A stretch of 64,000 nt of DNA from Maribacter vaceletii (lineage in GTDB: Bacteria > Bacteroidota > Bacteroidia > Flavobacteriales > Flavobacteriaceae), in assembly GCF_003634105.1 (NCBI RefSeq), contig NZ_RBIQ01000007.1:1116001-1180000 (forward strand). Reading direction: 5' to 3'. Shown here piece after piece: positions 7,515 to 15,433 of this stretch. Position numbers and translations under genes: made by a program. The notes beneath the pieces were generated by a model that was not told where the DNA came from, made no database searches, and saw only the letters and a program-made list of their open reading frames with translations. Position 1 is the stretch's first letter. The number at the start of each line of letters is the position of its first letter.

Positions 7515-9983
7515 TTACCCAGCCTCACCACTATACAAATACTGTTGAAACCCAATAAATGATTCACGTATCGATTTTATATCTCCTAATTCACGCTTGG
7601 CGTCTGCAATAGCTTTGTATTTCAATTCTAATAAATTCGGAAGTTTAGAATCATCTAACTCGTCAACGCCTTCTTTTATGTATTGTTCCAACACAAAATT
7701 TAAAAATTCTTGTTGCTTTTGGTTGTAATCATTCATTTGAATTTTAGCTCTACTTGCTCTTTCTAATCTTGGAACAAGGTCTTTGTGATAAGCTACATAA
7801 CTTAATACATCAAAAAGGTCGCTTTCTTCTCCATGAATTAGATTTCTCAAATCTTCTAGTTGCGAATTTGTATAGCCTTTTTCGCTTAATTCCTCTAATA
7901 ACTTTTTACGTGTGCTTGGCAAACTCCAAATCTTGCGTAATTCTTTTTCATCTGCTACTAAGCCGGGTAAATCTCCATAAAGTTGATTCATAAATTCTTC
8001 GTGTCCAATAGGTTTTCCATCAGGACTCCAAAACGTTGTTTTAACAGTGGCATCTATTTCTCTTTCTTTACCATCAGACAATTTTATTTTAATCAATACT
8101 GAAGGTTCTTTTTCGCAAATACAAGGTATATTATCGCATAGGTCACAAAGTTCTTCGTCTGGTTTTTCGCAGGCACAAGGTTTTACACCACATTTTTGAC
8201 ATATTTTTGGAGTGCCTCCACCTGTTGGTGGTTCGGGTGGTAGTGGTTCTCCGTCCCATTCTGGATCATTAAAATGCTCATGTGCTTTTACAAAATCATA
8301 GACCGTAAAATAATCTTTACCATCAAAAAGGCGTGTACCTCTACCCACAATTTGTTTAAACTCTACCATAGAATTTACAGGACGAAGTAACAGAATATTC
8401 CGTATTTCAGGTGCATCTACTCCTGTGCTTAATTTTTGTGATGTTGTTAAAACAGTAGGAATAAGCTTCTCGTTGTTTTGAAAATCGGCTAAGGCTTGTT
8501 CTCCACGGCTACCATCTTCGGCAGTTACACGTTTACAATAATCTATACTCTTGCTATCGCTTTCTTGATTAATAATATCTCTTATTGCAGCTGCATGTAC
8601 TTGTGTAGCACAAAATACTAGTGTTTTATGATTTTGATTTACTTCACTTAAAAATTTCTTAACTCTAAAACGCTCTACTTGGTCTATAATAATTTTTCTA
8701 CCATAGTCTTTATAAGTAAACGTATCGCCTACTTCAGCAACACCGCTTATAACCGTATCATCTGCTGTTACGGTATATTCATCATAATTTGTTTGAATTT
8801 GTTTTACCCTAAAAGGTGTTAAAAAACCATCATTAATACCATCTTTTAAAGCATAGGTATAAATAGGTTCTCCAAAATAATCGTACGTATCTGCGTTTAC
8901 ATCGCGTTTTGGTGTTGCTGTTAAACCTAACTGAACAGCTGGTGAAAAGTATTCTAGTATTTCTCGCCAACTACTTTCGTCATTTGCACCACCTCTGTGA
9001 CATTCATCAATAATGATAAAATCGAAAAAGTCAGCATCATACTCCCCAAAATTAAATTTAGGGTCACCGTATTCAATACGTGGCTCTGCAGCTAAATCAT
9101 CAGATTCTTCTATGTCAACTCCCTCTTCTCTAACTTCGGTCATAAAAGACTGAAAAATGGTAAAGAAAATACTACCGTTTTTAGGTACTTTACCTGTTTT
9201 TCTAATTTCTGAAGGCGTAATTCGTTTTTTTATATTCTCGTCTATGGTATCAAAATCATTAAATGAATTAAATGCCTGATTAGCCAGTATATTTCTATCT
9301 GCCAAAAATAAAATTCTTGGTGCTCTTGTCGCATCTCGTTTTAAATTCCATTTGGCATGAAACAGTTTCCAGCATAAATGAAATGCAGTAGCTGTTTTAC
9401 CTGTACCCGTTGCCATAGTTAATAACAACCTATCTTTCTTTTCGGCTATAGCATCTAAGCATTTTTCTACTGCGGTGCGCTGGTAATAACGTGGTAAGTA
9501 TTGCCCTTTAAAGAGCGGAAAAGCAATTTCTCTAAAACGTTCTTTCCAATTAACTATTTCTACCTTGTAATCTTCTTTAGGTGTAGGAAAACACATTTCC
9601 CACAACTCTTGTGGTGTTGGATATGTAGATACATCACCTTCTGTGGCTTCATCCATATCTACACCATAAATTTCTTGGCCATTTGTACAGTAGGCAAAAC
9701 GCGTGTTTAACTTTAAGGCATAGTCTTTTGCCTGTGCCAAACCATCTGTGTAGTATTTATCTCTTGCTTTGGCTTCTAAAACAGCTAATCTTCTTCCTTT
9801 AAACTCTAATACATAATCGCAAGACAAAGGTTTTTTTCTTAGGTTTTCTCCTTTATGATTTTTACCAATAATTCTACCAGAAGTAATTACCTCTACTTTT
9901 ATGCGGCTTTCTGGCACAACACCCCAGCCTGCTGCTCTAAGTGCTGGGTCTATAAGGTCTAGTCTGGTTTGTGCTTCGTTCAT
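7515..9983 (-). CDS. hsdR: Type I restriction enzyme, R subunit (HsdR, EcoAI-like)
   Basis: Motor and nuclease subunit that translocates and cuts unmethylated DNA together with HsdM and HsdS. 822 residues. N-terminal nuclease core: Asp56, then Glu70-Ala-Lys72 in LAVLEAKA. SF2 helicase follows: Walker A TGTGKT at about 192-197, DECHRGG in motif II, a TATPKRD motif III, and VGRGTRLF motif VI. A cysteine-rich region (KICQKCGVKPCACE and a second CxxC-type cluster) lies after the helicase, as in EcoAI-type subunits. All motifs are intact. Its start overlaps the stop of the RhuM-Fic gene by four bases, so it is translationally coupled within the island operon. Confidence 0.95.
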   Translation of the reverse strand: MNEAQTRLDLIDPALRAAGWGVVPESRIKVEVITSGRIIGKNHKGENLRKKPLSCDYVLEFKGRRLAVLEAKARDKYYTDGLAQAKDYALKLNTRFAYCTNGQEIYGVDMDEATEGDVSTYPTPQELWEMCFPTPKEDYKVEIVNWKERFREIAFPLFKGQYLPRYYQRTAVEKCLDAIAEKKDRLLLTMATGTGKTATAFHLCWKLFHAKWNLKRDATRAPRILFLADRNILANQAFNSFNDFDTIDENIKKRITPSEIRKTGKVPKNGSIFFTIFQSFMTEVREEGVDIEESDDLAAEPRIEYGDPKFNFGEYDADFFDFIIIDECHRGGANDESSWREILEYFSPAVQLGLTATPKRDVNADTYDYFGEPIYTYALKDGINDGFLTPFRVKQIQTNYDEYTVTADDTVISGVAEVGDTFTYKDYGRKIIIDQVERFRVKKFLSEVNQNHKTLVFCATQVHAAAIRDIINQESDSKSIDYCKRVTAEDGSRGEQALADFQNNEKLIPTVLTTSQKLSTGVDAPEIRNILLLRPVNSMVEFKQIVGRGTRLFDGKDYFTVYDFVKAHEHFNDPEWDGEPLPPEPPTGGGTPKICQKCGVKPCACEKPDEELCDLCDNIPCICEKEPSVLIKIKLSDGKEREIDATVKTTFWSPDGKPIGHEEFMNQLYGDLPGLVADEKELRKIWSLPSTRKKLLEELSEKGYTNSQLEDLRNLIHGEESDLFDVLSYVAYHKDLVPRLERASRAKIQMNDYNQKQQEFLNFVLEQYIKEGVDELDDSKLPNLLELKYKAIADAKRELGDIKSIRESFIGFQQYLYSGEAG

Positions 9984-10942
9984 TTATTTCGGTTTAAGAC
10001 GCTTATTGCTAAACGTTTTACGATTTCCATTTCTTCTGGTTTGCTAGATGCAATAAACAGCGTTAATGTAGCCAATGTATCATTACTTATAACAGGTTGG
10101 CCTTCTGCATTGAACAGCATATGATTATGTTCTAAAAATTTTAAAAAACAGGCTGCTGCTATACGCTTGTTTCCATCTACAAATGCATGGTTTTTTACTA
10201 CCAAATACAAAAGTGTAGTTGCCTTTTCTTCTAATGTTGGATAGAAGTCATTTTCTCCAAACCCTTTTCCTATTTGTGCCACTGCACTTTCAAAACTTTG
10301 GTCTTTTTCTTTACCAAATACATCGCTGTCAAATTCAGTTAGCATTTGATTGATTAGTTTTTGATACGTTTCTAAACTTGGATACTTTGCTATTGTTGTG
10401 GTTAAACCTTTAGCATCTAATGCTTCGTGGTCATAATCATCTAATAAGCTTAACCCTTTAGCAAATGTTTCTAAAATGGCATTGTCAGATGATTTTTCTT
10501 CAATAGCAATGCTAGCAGCTCTTGTTAAAATATGAATACCATCTTTTAGTAACTTAATTTCTTGTTCTTTTTGCGCTAATCTTTTTTCATTAAGTGCGTA
10601 GCCTTTAACTAAATAGTCTTTTAAAATAGTATTTGCCCATATTCTAAAAGCAGTTCCTTTTTTAGAATTTACTCTATAACCCACTGAAAGAATAGCATCA
10701 AGATTATAAAATTCTACTTGATAAGTTTTTCCATCAGAAGCAGTTGTTGCATTTTTTGCAACAACTGAATTTTTCTCTAATTCTTTATTATTGAATATTT
10801 TATGTAAATGTCTTGAAATAACAGATTTATCCCTACCAAACAGCATTGAAATTTGATTAAGGTTTAACCATAAAGAATCTTCATCATAAGTTACTTCAAC
10901 GTGAACCAGATTTTCATCTTCATAAATTATTATTTCACTCAT
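9980..10942 (-). CDS. RhuM-family N-terminal domain fused to Fic/DOC domain
   Basis: 320 residues. Residues 1-125 match the RhuM 'virulence protein' domain often found inside type I restriction loci (LNLNQISMLFGRDKSVISRHL, VEFYNLDAILSVGYRVNS, TAFRIWANTILKDYLVKGY). Residues 180-300 are a Fic/DOC domain with the complete HAFVDGNKR motif at 252-260, so AMP-transfer or another nucleotide-transfer activity is possible. The link is a charged helix (LAQKEQEIKLLKDG). It overlaps hsdR (ATGA) and the upstream RhuM fragment by four bases each. Roles in restriction loci are not established; toxin-like control of the host or the enzyme is a guess. Part of its DNA is duplicated at 10950-11025. Confidence 0.85.
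   Translation of the reverse strand: MSEIIIYEDENLVHVEVTYDEDSLWLNLNQISMLFGRDKSVISRHLHKIFNNKELEKNSVVAKNATTASDGKTYQVEFYNLDAILSVGYRVNSKKGTAFRIWANTILKDYLVKGYALNEKRLAQKEQEIKLLKDGIHILTRAASIAIEEKSSDNAILETFAKGLSLLDDYDHEALDAKGLTTTIAKYPSLETYQKLINQMLTEFDSDVFGKEKDQSFESAVAQIGKGFGENDFYPTLEEKATTLLYLVVKNHAFVDGNKRIAAACFLKFLEHNHMLFNAEGQPVISNDTLATLTLFIASSKPEEMEIVKRLAISVLNRNK
10564..10639. repeat. Direct repeat copy A (76 bp) inside the RhuM-Fic gene
   Basis: These 76 bases recur at 10950-11025 with a single mismatch (C at 10603 against A at 10989). They encode the segment from WANTILKDYLV to LAQKE. Neighbouring DNA of the two genes is much less alike, so the repeat is a local duplication or recombination scar. 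Confidence 0.9.
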
Positions 10943-11358
10943 ACCAATAGTTCTTTTTGCGCTAATCTTTTTTCATTAAGTGCGTAGCATTTAACTAAAT
11001 AGTCTTTTAAAATAGTATTTGCCCAAATACGAAACTGTGTACCCTGTTTAGATTTTACGCGATAACCAACAGATATGATGACGTCAAGATTGTAATGTTT
11101 TACTTTTTTGGATTGTTTTTTTCCTTCTATTGCACCGTGTTGAGTGGTGTGTCGGAAATCCCGACATACCACTTTCTCTTCAAGTTCTCCTTCTGTAAAC
11201 ACATTTTTTATATGCTCGGTAATGGTTGTTCTTCCTTTACCGAAAAGGGCTGCCATTTGAGCTTGAGTTAACCAAACAGTATCTTGCTCAAACTGCATAT
11301 TTATTTGAGTAGAGCCATCTTGGGCTTGGTAGATTTCTATTTGGTTTTGCTCTTTCAT
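10939..11358 (-). CDS. RhuM-family N-terminal domain protein, apparently truncated copy
   Basis: 139 residues that align with the N-terminal domain of the neighbouring RhuM-Fic protein (VWLTQAQMAALFGKGRTTITEHI, VKHYNLDVIISVGYRVKSKQGTQFRIWANTILKDYLV, ALNEKRLAQKE). The frame then ends after LLV, exactly where the repeat ends. It lacks the linker and any Fic or other C-terminal domain. Full-size RhuM proteins are about 300 residues or more, so this looks like the 5' part of an older rhuM gene cut by recombination with its neighbour. The stop overlaps the next ATG (ATGA), so it could still be translated and act as a stand-alone domain. Confidence 0.75.
   Translation of the reverse strand: MKEQNQIEIYQAQDGSTQINMQFEQDTVWLTQAQMAALFGKGRTTITEHIKNVFTEGELEEKVVCRDFRHTTQHGAIEGKKQSKKVKHYNLDVIISVGYRVKSKQGTQFRIWANTILKDYLVKCYALNEKRLAQKELLV
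10950..11025. repeat. Direct repeat copy B (76 bp) inside the truncated RhuM gene
   Basis: Partner of 10564-10639, 386 bases away, same orientation, 75 of 76 bases identical. Recombination between the copies would join the N-terminal domain of this gene to the Fic domain of the next gene and delete the stretch between. Confidence 0.9.
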
Positions 11359-11429
11359 TCTATTTTAACTTGTGCAAATACGTCACAAGTTATCTATTTT
11401 TAAACTGTCGCATATTTTGCACCTGTTAC

Positions 11430-12701
11430 TTATTCTATGTTAACTGCAAACTCATTACTGCCAGCTACTGACTGATTTGTTAACTCACCTGCAAAGGCTT
11501 TTTGAAGTATGGATTTTTTGAGTTCTTCTAAATCTTCAAGTTTTTTAGTATAGTTAGATTCTATTTGAATCGTCTGTTTACTTATAGTTTCAAGAGATTT
11601 CACTAATTTATCTTGCACATCTATACTTGACGGGAAACTAATTTTAAAATTTTCAATTTGAACTTTTGTTATAGCTTGTCTTGTTGCTCCTTGTGCACTA
11701 ATCCCTAATAATAGGTTTTTAGTTTCTTTTGAAGTTAATGCAAAATGAAGAAACTTATAATTCATAATCCCTTCTTTAAGTCTGATTATAGAAACGTGTT
11801 GATTAACTCTTGCAGGTAAAAATGAATTATCAACGATACAACAACGTGCTACAGAAGCTCCAGTAATATTCAATAATACATCGTTTTTCTGAATTGTAAC
11901 ATTATCTAATTTACTTGCTTGTTCATCATCAATGAATGCAAGCTTTTTTTCTCTAAAACCATCATCATGAACATTCATACTTCTTATTAATGAAATACCA
12001 GAATCCTTATATGAAGCTTGTCCTCCTCTTGGTGTTGCTCCACTACCAATTTTAGTCGTAATTTCTTTAAGCGTCTTCTCCTCCCAACTAGCACCTTTTT
12101 GACTAAAAATGTCATTGAGTTTAGATTGAAACAACTCTTTTGCGTTTTCTATGTTTGTTGAGATGTTGGCTTTGGCTTGGTCTATAGCTGTAAACGCTTT
12201 GTCTAATAGCGCTACTATTTGTTTTTGTTCTTTGAGAGTTGGAAAGGCTATATTTAATTTTCTTATTTGTCTAATAGTCAATTGCTGCAATGCCGTACCA
12301 TTAGTATTTTCATTAATATAATTTAAAACTGAAGGTGAGTCCAAAAAATGAAATAAAAAGCGATTATTAATCTGTTCATTACATCTAAACCAAGCAACTT
12401 GCGAATTTAAATTTGAGCCATTAAATCTTTCATCTACAATCGCTTTTTTCCCTACTTGGCCACGATTAGTGAAAAGTATATCGCCAGTCTTTAAATGTCC
12501 CTTTTTTAAAATCTCATGTTTTTCAGCACTTATAAATCTCATATCTTCAGGGCTAACTTTACCATCAATCAAATTAGTACCTCTAATAAATGGAATTCCT
12601 TCCGAAACCATTTCACTTGCTTTTGGATAATTACCGGAATGATTTCCATCACCTATCTTAACAATTTCCTCTAATAATTTCACAGTCCAATCCTCTCTCA
12701 T
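11430..12701 (-). CDS. hsdS: Type I restriction-modification specificity subunit (HsdS)
   Basis: Determines the bipartite DNA target of the type I enzyme. 423 residues with the two-fold arrangement of the family: target-recognition domain 1 (about 1-150, with GIPFIRGTNLIDGK and GDILFTNRGQVGKK), conserved helix 1 (about 155-195, LKEQKQIVALLDKAFTAIDQAKANI), recognition domain 2 (about 205-365, GISLIRSMNVH and NDVLLNITGASVARC) and conserved helix 2 (about 370-415, ending LKKSILQKAFAGELT). Full length with no break. Its ATG overlaps the hsdM stop by four bases (ATGA-type coupling). Confidence 0.95.
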   Translation of the reverse strand: MREDWTVKLLEEIVKIGDGNHSGNYPKASEMVSEGIPFIRGTNLIDGKVSPEDMRFISAEKHEILKKGHLKTGDILFTNRGQVGKKAIVDERFNGSNLNSQVAWFRCNEQINNRFLFHFLDSPSVLNYINENTNGTALQQLTIRQIRKLNIAFPTLKEQKQIVALLDKAFTAIDQAKANISTNIENAKELFQSKLNDIFSQKGASWEEKTLKEITTKIGSGATPRGGQASYKDSGISLIRSMNVHDDGFREKKLAFIDDEQASKLDNVTIQKNDVLLNITGASVARCCIVDNSFLPARVNQHVSIIRLKEGIMNYKFLHFALTSKETKNLLLGISAQGATRQAITKVQIENFKISFPSSIDVQDKLVKSLETISKQTIQIESNYTKKLEDLEELKKSILQKAFAGELTNQSVAGSNEFAVNIE

Positions 12702-14161
12702 ATCAACTCTTTAATTGATTGAAGAATAGTATTGGTTTCAGCATCCAAGCTTTCCATTTCGGCAAGAATCACTTCAGGCTTACGTAAAGGTGTTTCTTCT
12801 GGTGTGTTTGGGTTTTTGGTAGATAAATCGAAGGTAGTACCGTCTATATCTGCTACTTTAATGGTCCAAGATGTTGAGGACTCAGGTTTTGTTTCTGCTT
12901 TCGCAAAAGCGGTAAACTCTGCCATGTCTTTATCATTTAAAGGGTTTGTTTTCCCCATATTCCTGCCAGGGTCTAACTGGTAGTACCAAATCTTTTTAGT
13001 AGGTTCTCCTTTCGTAAAAAACAAGACAACGGTTTTAACACCAGCACCTGTAAAGGTACCGCCTGGTAAATCTAAAATAGTGTGCAGGTTTGTGTCTTCT
13101 AATAACAATTTTCGCAGGGCAATAGAAGCGTTATCTGTATTGCTTAACACGGTGTTTTTAATAACAACGGCTGCACGACCACCTGTTTTTAAACTCTTTA
13201 TAAAGTGCTGCATAAACAAGAAAGCGGTTTCTCCTGTTTTAATATCAAAATTTTGCTGTACTTCTGGGCGTTCTTTACCGCCAAATGGTGGGTTTGCTAA
13301 TATAACGTGGTAACGGTCTTTTTCTTGTATGTCGCGTATATTCTCACCTAAGGTATTGGTATGTATAATATTGGGTGCTTCTATACCGTGTAAAATCATA
13401 TTCATGATACCAATTACATAGGCCAAGTTTTTTTTCTCTTTACCGTAGAGTGTGTTTTCTTGTAATGTTTTTAGGTTGTCGGTGGTTTTATCCATGCGCT
13501 CGTACAGATACTCATAGGCTTCTACCAAGAAACCACAAGAACCTGCAGCACCATCGTATATTTTTTCACCTATTTGTGGGTCTATTACATTAATCATGGC
13601 ACGTATAAGCGGTCTTGGTGTGTAGTATTGGCCACCATTACGCCCTGCATTCCCCATGTTTTTAATCTTGGTCTCGTACAAGTGGCTTAATTCGTGCTTG
13701 TCTTTTGAGGCTCTAAAAGGCAAACTGTCTGCATATTCTAAAATCTCGCGCAAGTTGTAACCAGACTGAATTTTGTTTTTCAGTTCTGAGAAAATCTCTC
13801 CAATTTTATATTCTATAGTATTTGCAGAATCTGCTTCTTGCTTAAACTTTGCTAAGTATGGGAATAGTTTACCATCTACAAATTGTACTAAATCTGTACC
13901 CGTAAGTGCTACGTGGTGGTTTAGGTTTCCTTCGGTGTCTTTAGGCATTGCCCAATTTGCCCATCGGTATTCTTCATCAAGGATAAAGCTGTATTCTTCG
14001 CCTTTTAATTCGGCTTCGTCTGCTTTGTCTTGTTCTAGCTCGTCTAAGTAACGTAAGAACATGACCCAAGAAGTCTGGCCTATGTAATCTAACTCACTAT
14101 CAGACCCAGAATCTTTGTATAGTAGGTCGTCTATATTTTTAAATGTTTGTTCGAAACTCAT
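12698..14161 (-). CDS. hsdM: Type I restriction-modification methyltransferase subunit (HsdM)
   Basis: N6-adenine methyltransferase that protects the HsdS target sites and is required for restriction. 487 residues. N-terminal helical domain (about 1-150), then the N6-MTase fold: QYYTPRPLIRAMI at 178-190, SAM-binding motif I as YDGAAGSCGFLVEA (202-215), and catalytic motif IV NPPF at 290-293. C-terminal tail predicted to contact HsdS. The motif I variant DGAAGSCGF instead of DPACGTGGF is typical of one HsdM subfamily. Starts MSFEQTFKNIDDLLY; ten bases after the DUF4268 gene. Confidence 0.95.
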   Translation of the reverse strand: MSFEQTFKNIDDLLYKDSGSDSELDYIGQTSWVMFLRYLDELEQDKADEAELKGEEYSFILDEEYRWANWAMPKDTEGNLNHHVALTGTDLVQFVDGKLFPYLAKFKQEADSANTIEYKIGEIFSELKNKIQSGYNLREILEYADSLPFRASKDKHELSHLYETKIKNMGNAGRNGGQYYTPRPLIRAMINVIDPQIGEKIYDGAAGSCGFLVEAYEYLYERMDKTTDNLKTLQENTLYGKEKKNLAYVIGIMNMILHGIEAPNIIHTNTLGENIRDIQEKDRYHVILANPPFGGKERPEVQQNFDIKTGETAFLFMQHFIKSLKTGGRAAVVIKNTVLSNTDNASIALRKLLLEDTNLHTILDLPGGTFTGAGVKTVVLFFTKGEPTKKIWYYQLDPGRNMGKTNPLNDKDMAEFTAFAKAETKPESSTSWTIKVADIDGTTFDLSTKNPNTPEETPLRKPEVILAEMESLDAETNTILQSIKELI

Positions 14162-14170
14162 TTATGAATT

Positions 14171-15085
14171 TTAGTATTTTGAAAAGGTTTGTTGAAAAAG
14201 TACGGCATTTTCTGCCATCCATTTAAAATATTCTGGCCATTTATTTTCCGAAGTTAAATTGCCTTTTGTAATCTTCTTAATTCGGCAGGCCTTTTTTGTT
14301 GGTAATTCGAACCATTTTAAACCAGGAATATGATTTTCGATAGCATCTTTATGACTAAAAAACTCTTTGTACGTTTCTTTAGAATCCGGTATATAAACCT
14401 CGCAAGCCATTTCTTTTGATTGCGTATTTAAAGTTAAAGTAATATGAGAATCTCTACCACTATAGCTGATGTCATACCAATGTTGAGGATATGGTTTACG
14501 TAATCTAAGTTTAATATTTTCGTTCTCAATATATGTTTTAAATTCAACCCAAAATTTTAATTGCAATTGTTTTGTTTCTGAAAGTACTGATGATTTAACA
14601 CTTTGTTTTATCGCTTTAGCCCAATTGTTTGGTTGTGAAACAATATGAAATTTAGGCGCTGGCTCTGAATTTCCAATTTTCCAAACCTCCATACGGACGG
14701 CAAAGAAGTTTATTTTTTCATCGGTATTTTCATTCAACCAATCAATAGCTTGTTTGTGCTCTTCAAGAACTTCTTTTACAATCCAAATAATGATTTCTGC
14801 ATCTAGGCCAGAAGCATAAGTGATTAGCTTACCTAAATGGTCATGGTCAGTCCGTTCTAATTGGTTTTCAATAATTACTTTTCTATCTAGACCGCTTTCT
14901 TCGGCATAGATATCGACATTGAATCTGCCGACATTATATTCAGTATCTATTAGGGAAAGTTCAATATTAATTTCATCACTTAAAAGTTCTAAATTTTCTG
15001 GTAAAGCTAACCATTGGGTAAAATTGGTGGCTTCGTGTTTCCAGATTTCTCGAAGTGCTACTTGTTTTATACGTCCTAAATTCAC
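14171..15085 (-). CDS. DUF4268-domain protein with PD-(D/E)XK-like N-terminal domain
   Basis: 304 residues; first gene of the restriction operon, nine bases before hsdM. The N-terminal half has a nuclease-like pattern: VDIY with Asp58, then Glu73-Asn-Gln75 in VIIENQLERTDHDHLGKLITYASG, matching a D...ExQ variant of the PD-(D/E)XK motif, where Gln replaces the usual Lys. The C-terminal half (about 165-300) matches the DUF4268 type (LKFWVEFKTYIE, WYDISYSGRDSHITLTL, KEMACEVYIPDSKETY). Such proteins accompany many type I loci and orphan defence islands; the biochemical role is unknown. Probably nuclease-related or a DNA-end sensor. Confidence 0.8.
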   Translation of the reverse strand: MNLGRIKQVALREIWKHEATNFTQWLALPENLELLSDEINIELSLIDTEYNVGRFNVDIYAEESGLDRKVIIENQLERTDHDHLGKLITYASGLDAEIIIWIVKEVLEEHKQAIDWLNENTDEKINFFAVRMEVWKIGNSEPAPKFHIVSQPNNWAKAIKQSVKSSVLSETKQLQLKFWVEFKTYIENENIKLRLRKPYPQHWYDISYSGRDSHITLTLNTQSKEMACEVYIPDSKETYKEFFSHKDAIENHIPGLKWFELPTKKACRIKKITKGNLTSENKWPEYFKWMAENAVLFQQTFSKY

Positions 15086-15350
15086 TTGAATATGCTAATT
15101 TAAGGGGGAATAAGTTAATGGTACAACCAAATTAAACAATCTTAAACAGTTTAACAATTCTTAATAGATTTGAATGGAGAATTTTCCTGTATAGTTTATG
15201 AGAAGTAATAATTGTGTTGAGAAGTTTGCTAAAGTAAAACTCTTCATATGAAACTTCTCTTATAAGACTATTTTGAAAAAGTGAATTATTTTAATTAGCT
15301 TTCGTTATGTGTAATTCAGTATCGTTAACTACTAAACAAGAGAAACTAGA

Positions 15351-15371
15351 AGCTCATTATGGAACCACAAG
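15351..15371 (+). repeat. Degenerate copy of the tRNA 3' end (possible att remnant)
   Basis: The 21 bases resemble 4060-4078, the 3' end of the CAU tRNA. TGGAACCACA matches TGGGACCACA at 9 of 10 positions, and the six bases just before (GCTCAT against GCCCAT) match at 5 of 6, with a two-base length difference between the blocks. As in the tRNA, an AAACCCTT-type terminator stem follows. Together with the tRNA it brackets the defence island, as old attachment sites would. Confidence 0.4.
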
Positions 15372-15377
15372 TAAAAC

Positions 15378-15409
15378 AAAACCCTTACAGAGATGTAAGG
15401 GTTTTTTTA
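15378..15409. terminator. Bidirectional intrinsic terminator
   Basis: Stem AAAACCCTTACA (15378-15389) / TGTAAGGGTTTT (15394-15405) with a four-base GAGA loop and a T-tract on the plus strand. On the minus strand the downstream bases read TTTTGTTTT. It can end transcription of the GH2 gene at 15434. Confidence 0.8.
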
Positions 15410-15433
15410 TTAAGTAAAATTTGTATGCAAATT

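Larger units (their letters stand above)
15086..15433. other. 348-bp intergenic region at the island end
   Basis: No open frame worth calling. It holds an inverted repeat GAGAAGTTT (15219-15227) / AAACTTCTC (15251-15259) that could be a hairpin upstream of the restriction operon, a degenerate tRNA 3'-end-like stretch (15351-15371), and an intrinsic terminator (15378-15409). The promoter of the DUF4268-hsd operon should lie between about 15090 and 15250 but no clean TAnnTTTG is seen. Confidence 0.6.

Noticed and set aside
7515-9983. Cysteine-rich patch after the HsdR helicase as a possible inserted module
   Set aside because: Similar CxxC clusters occur in EcoAI-type HsdR subunits; it looks native.
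12698-14161. HsdM motif I reads DGAAGSCGF instead of DPACGTGGF
   Set aside because: This variant is typical of one HsdM subfamily, and NPPF and the other motifs are intact, so it is not damage.
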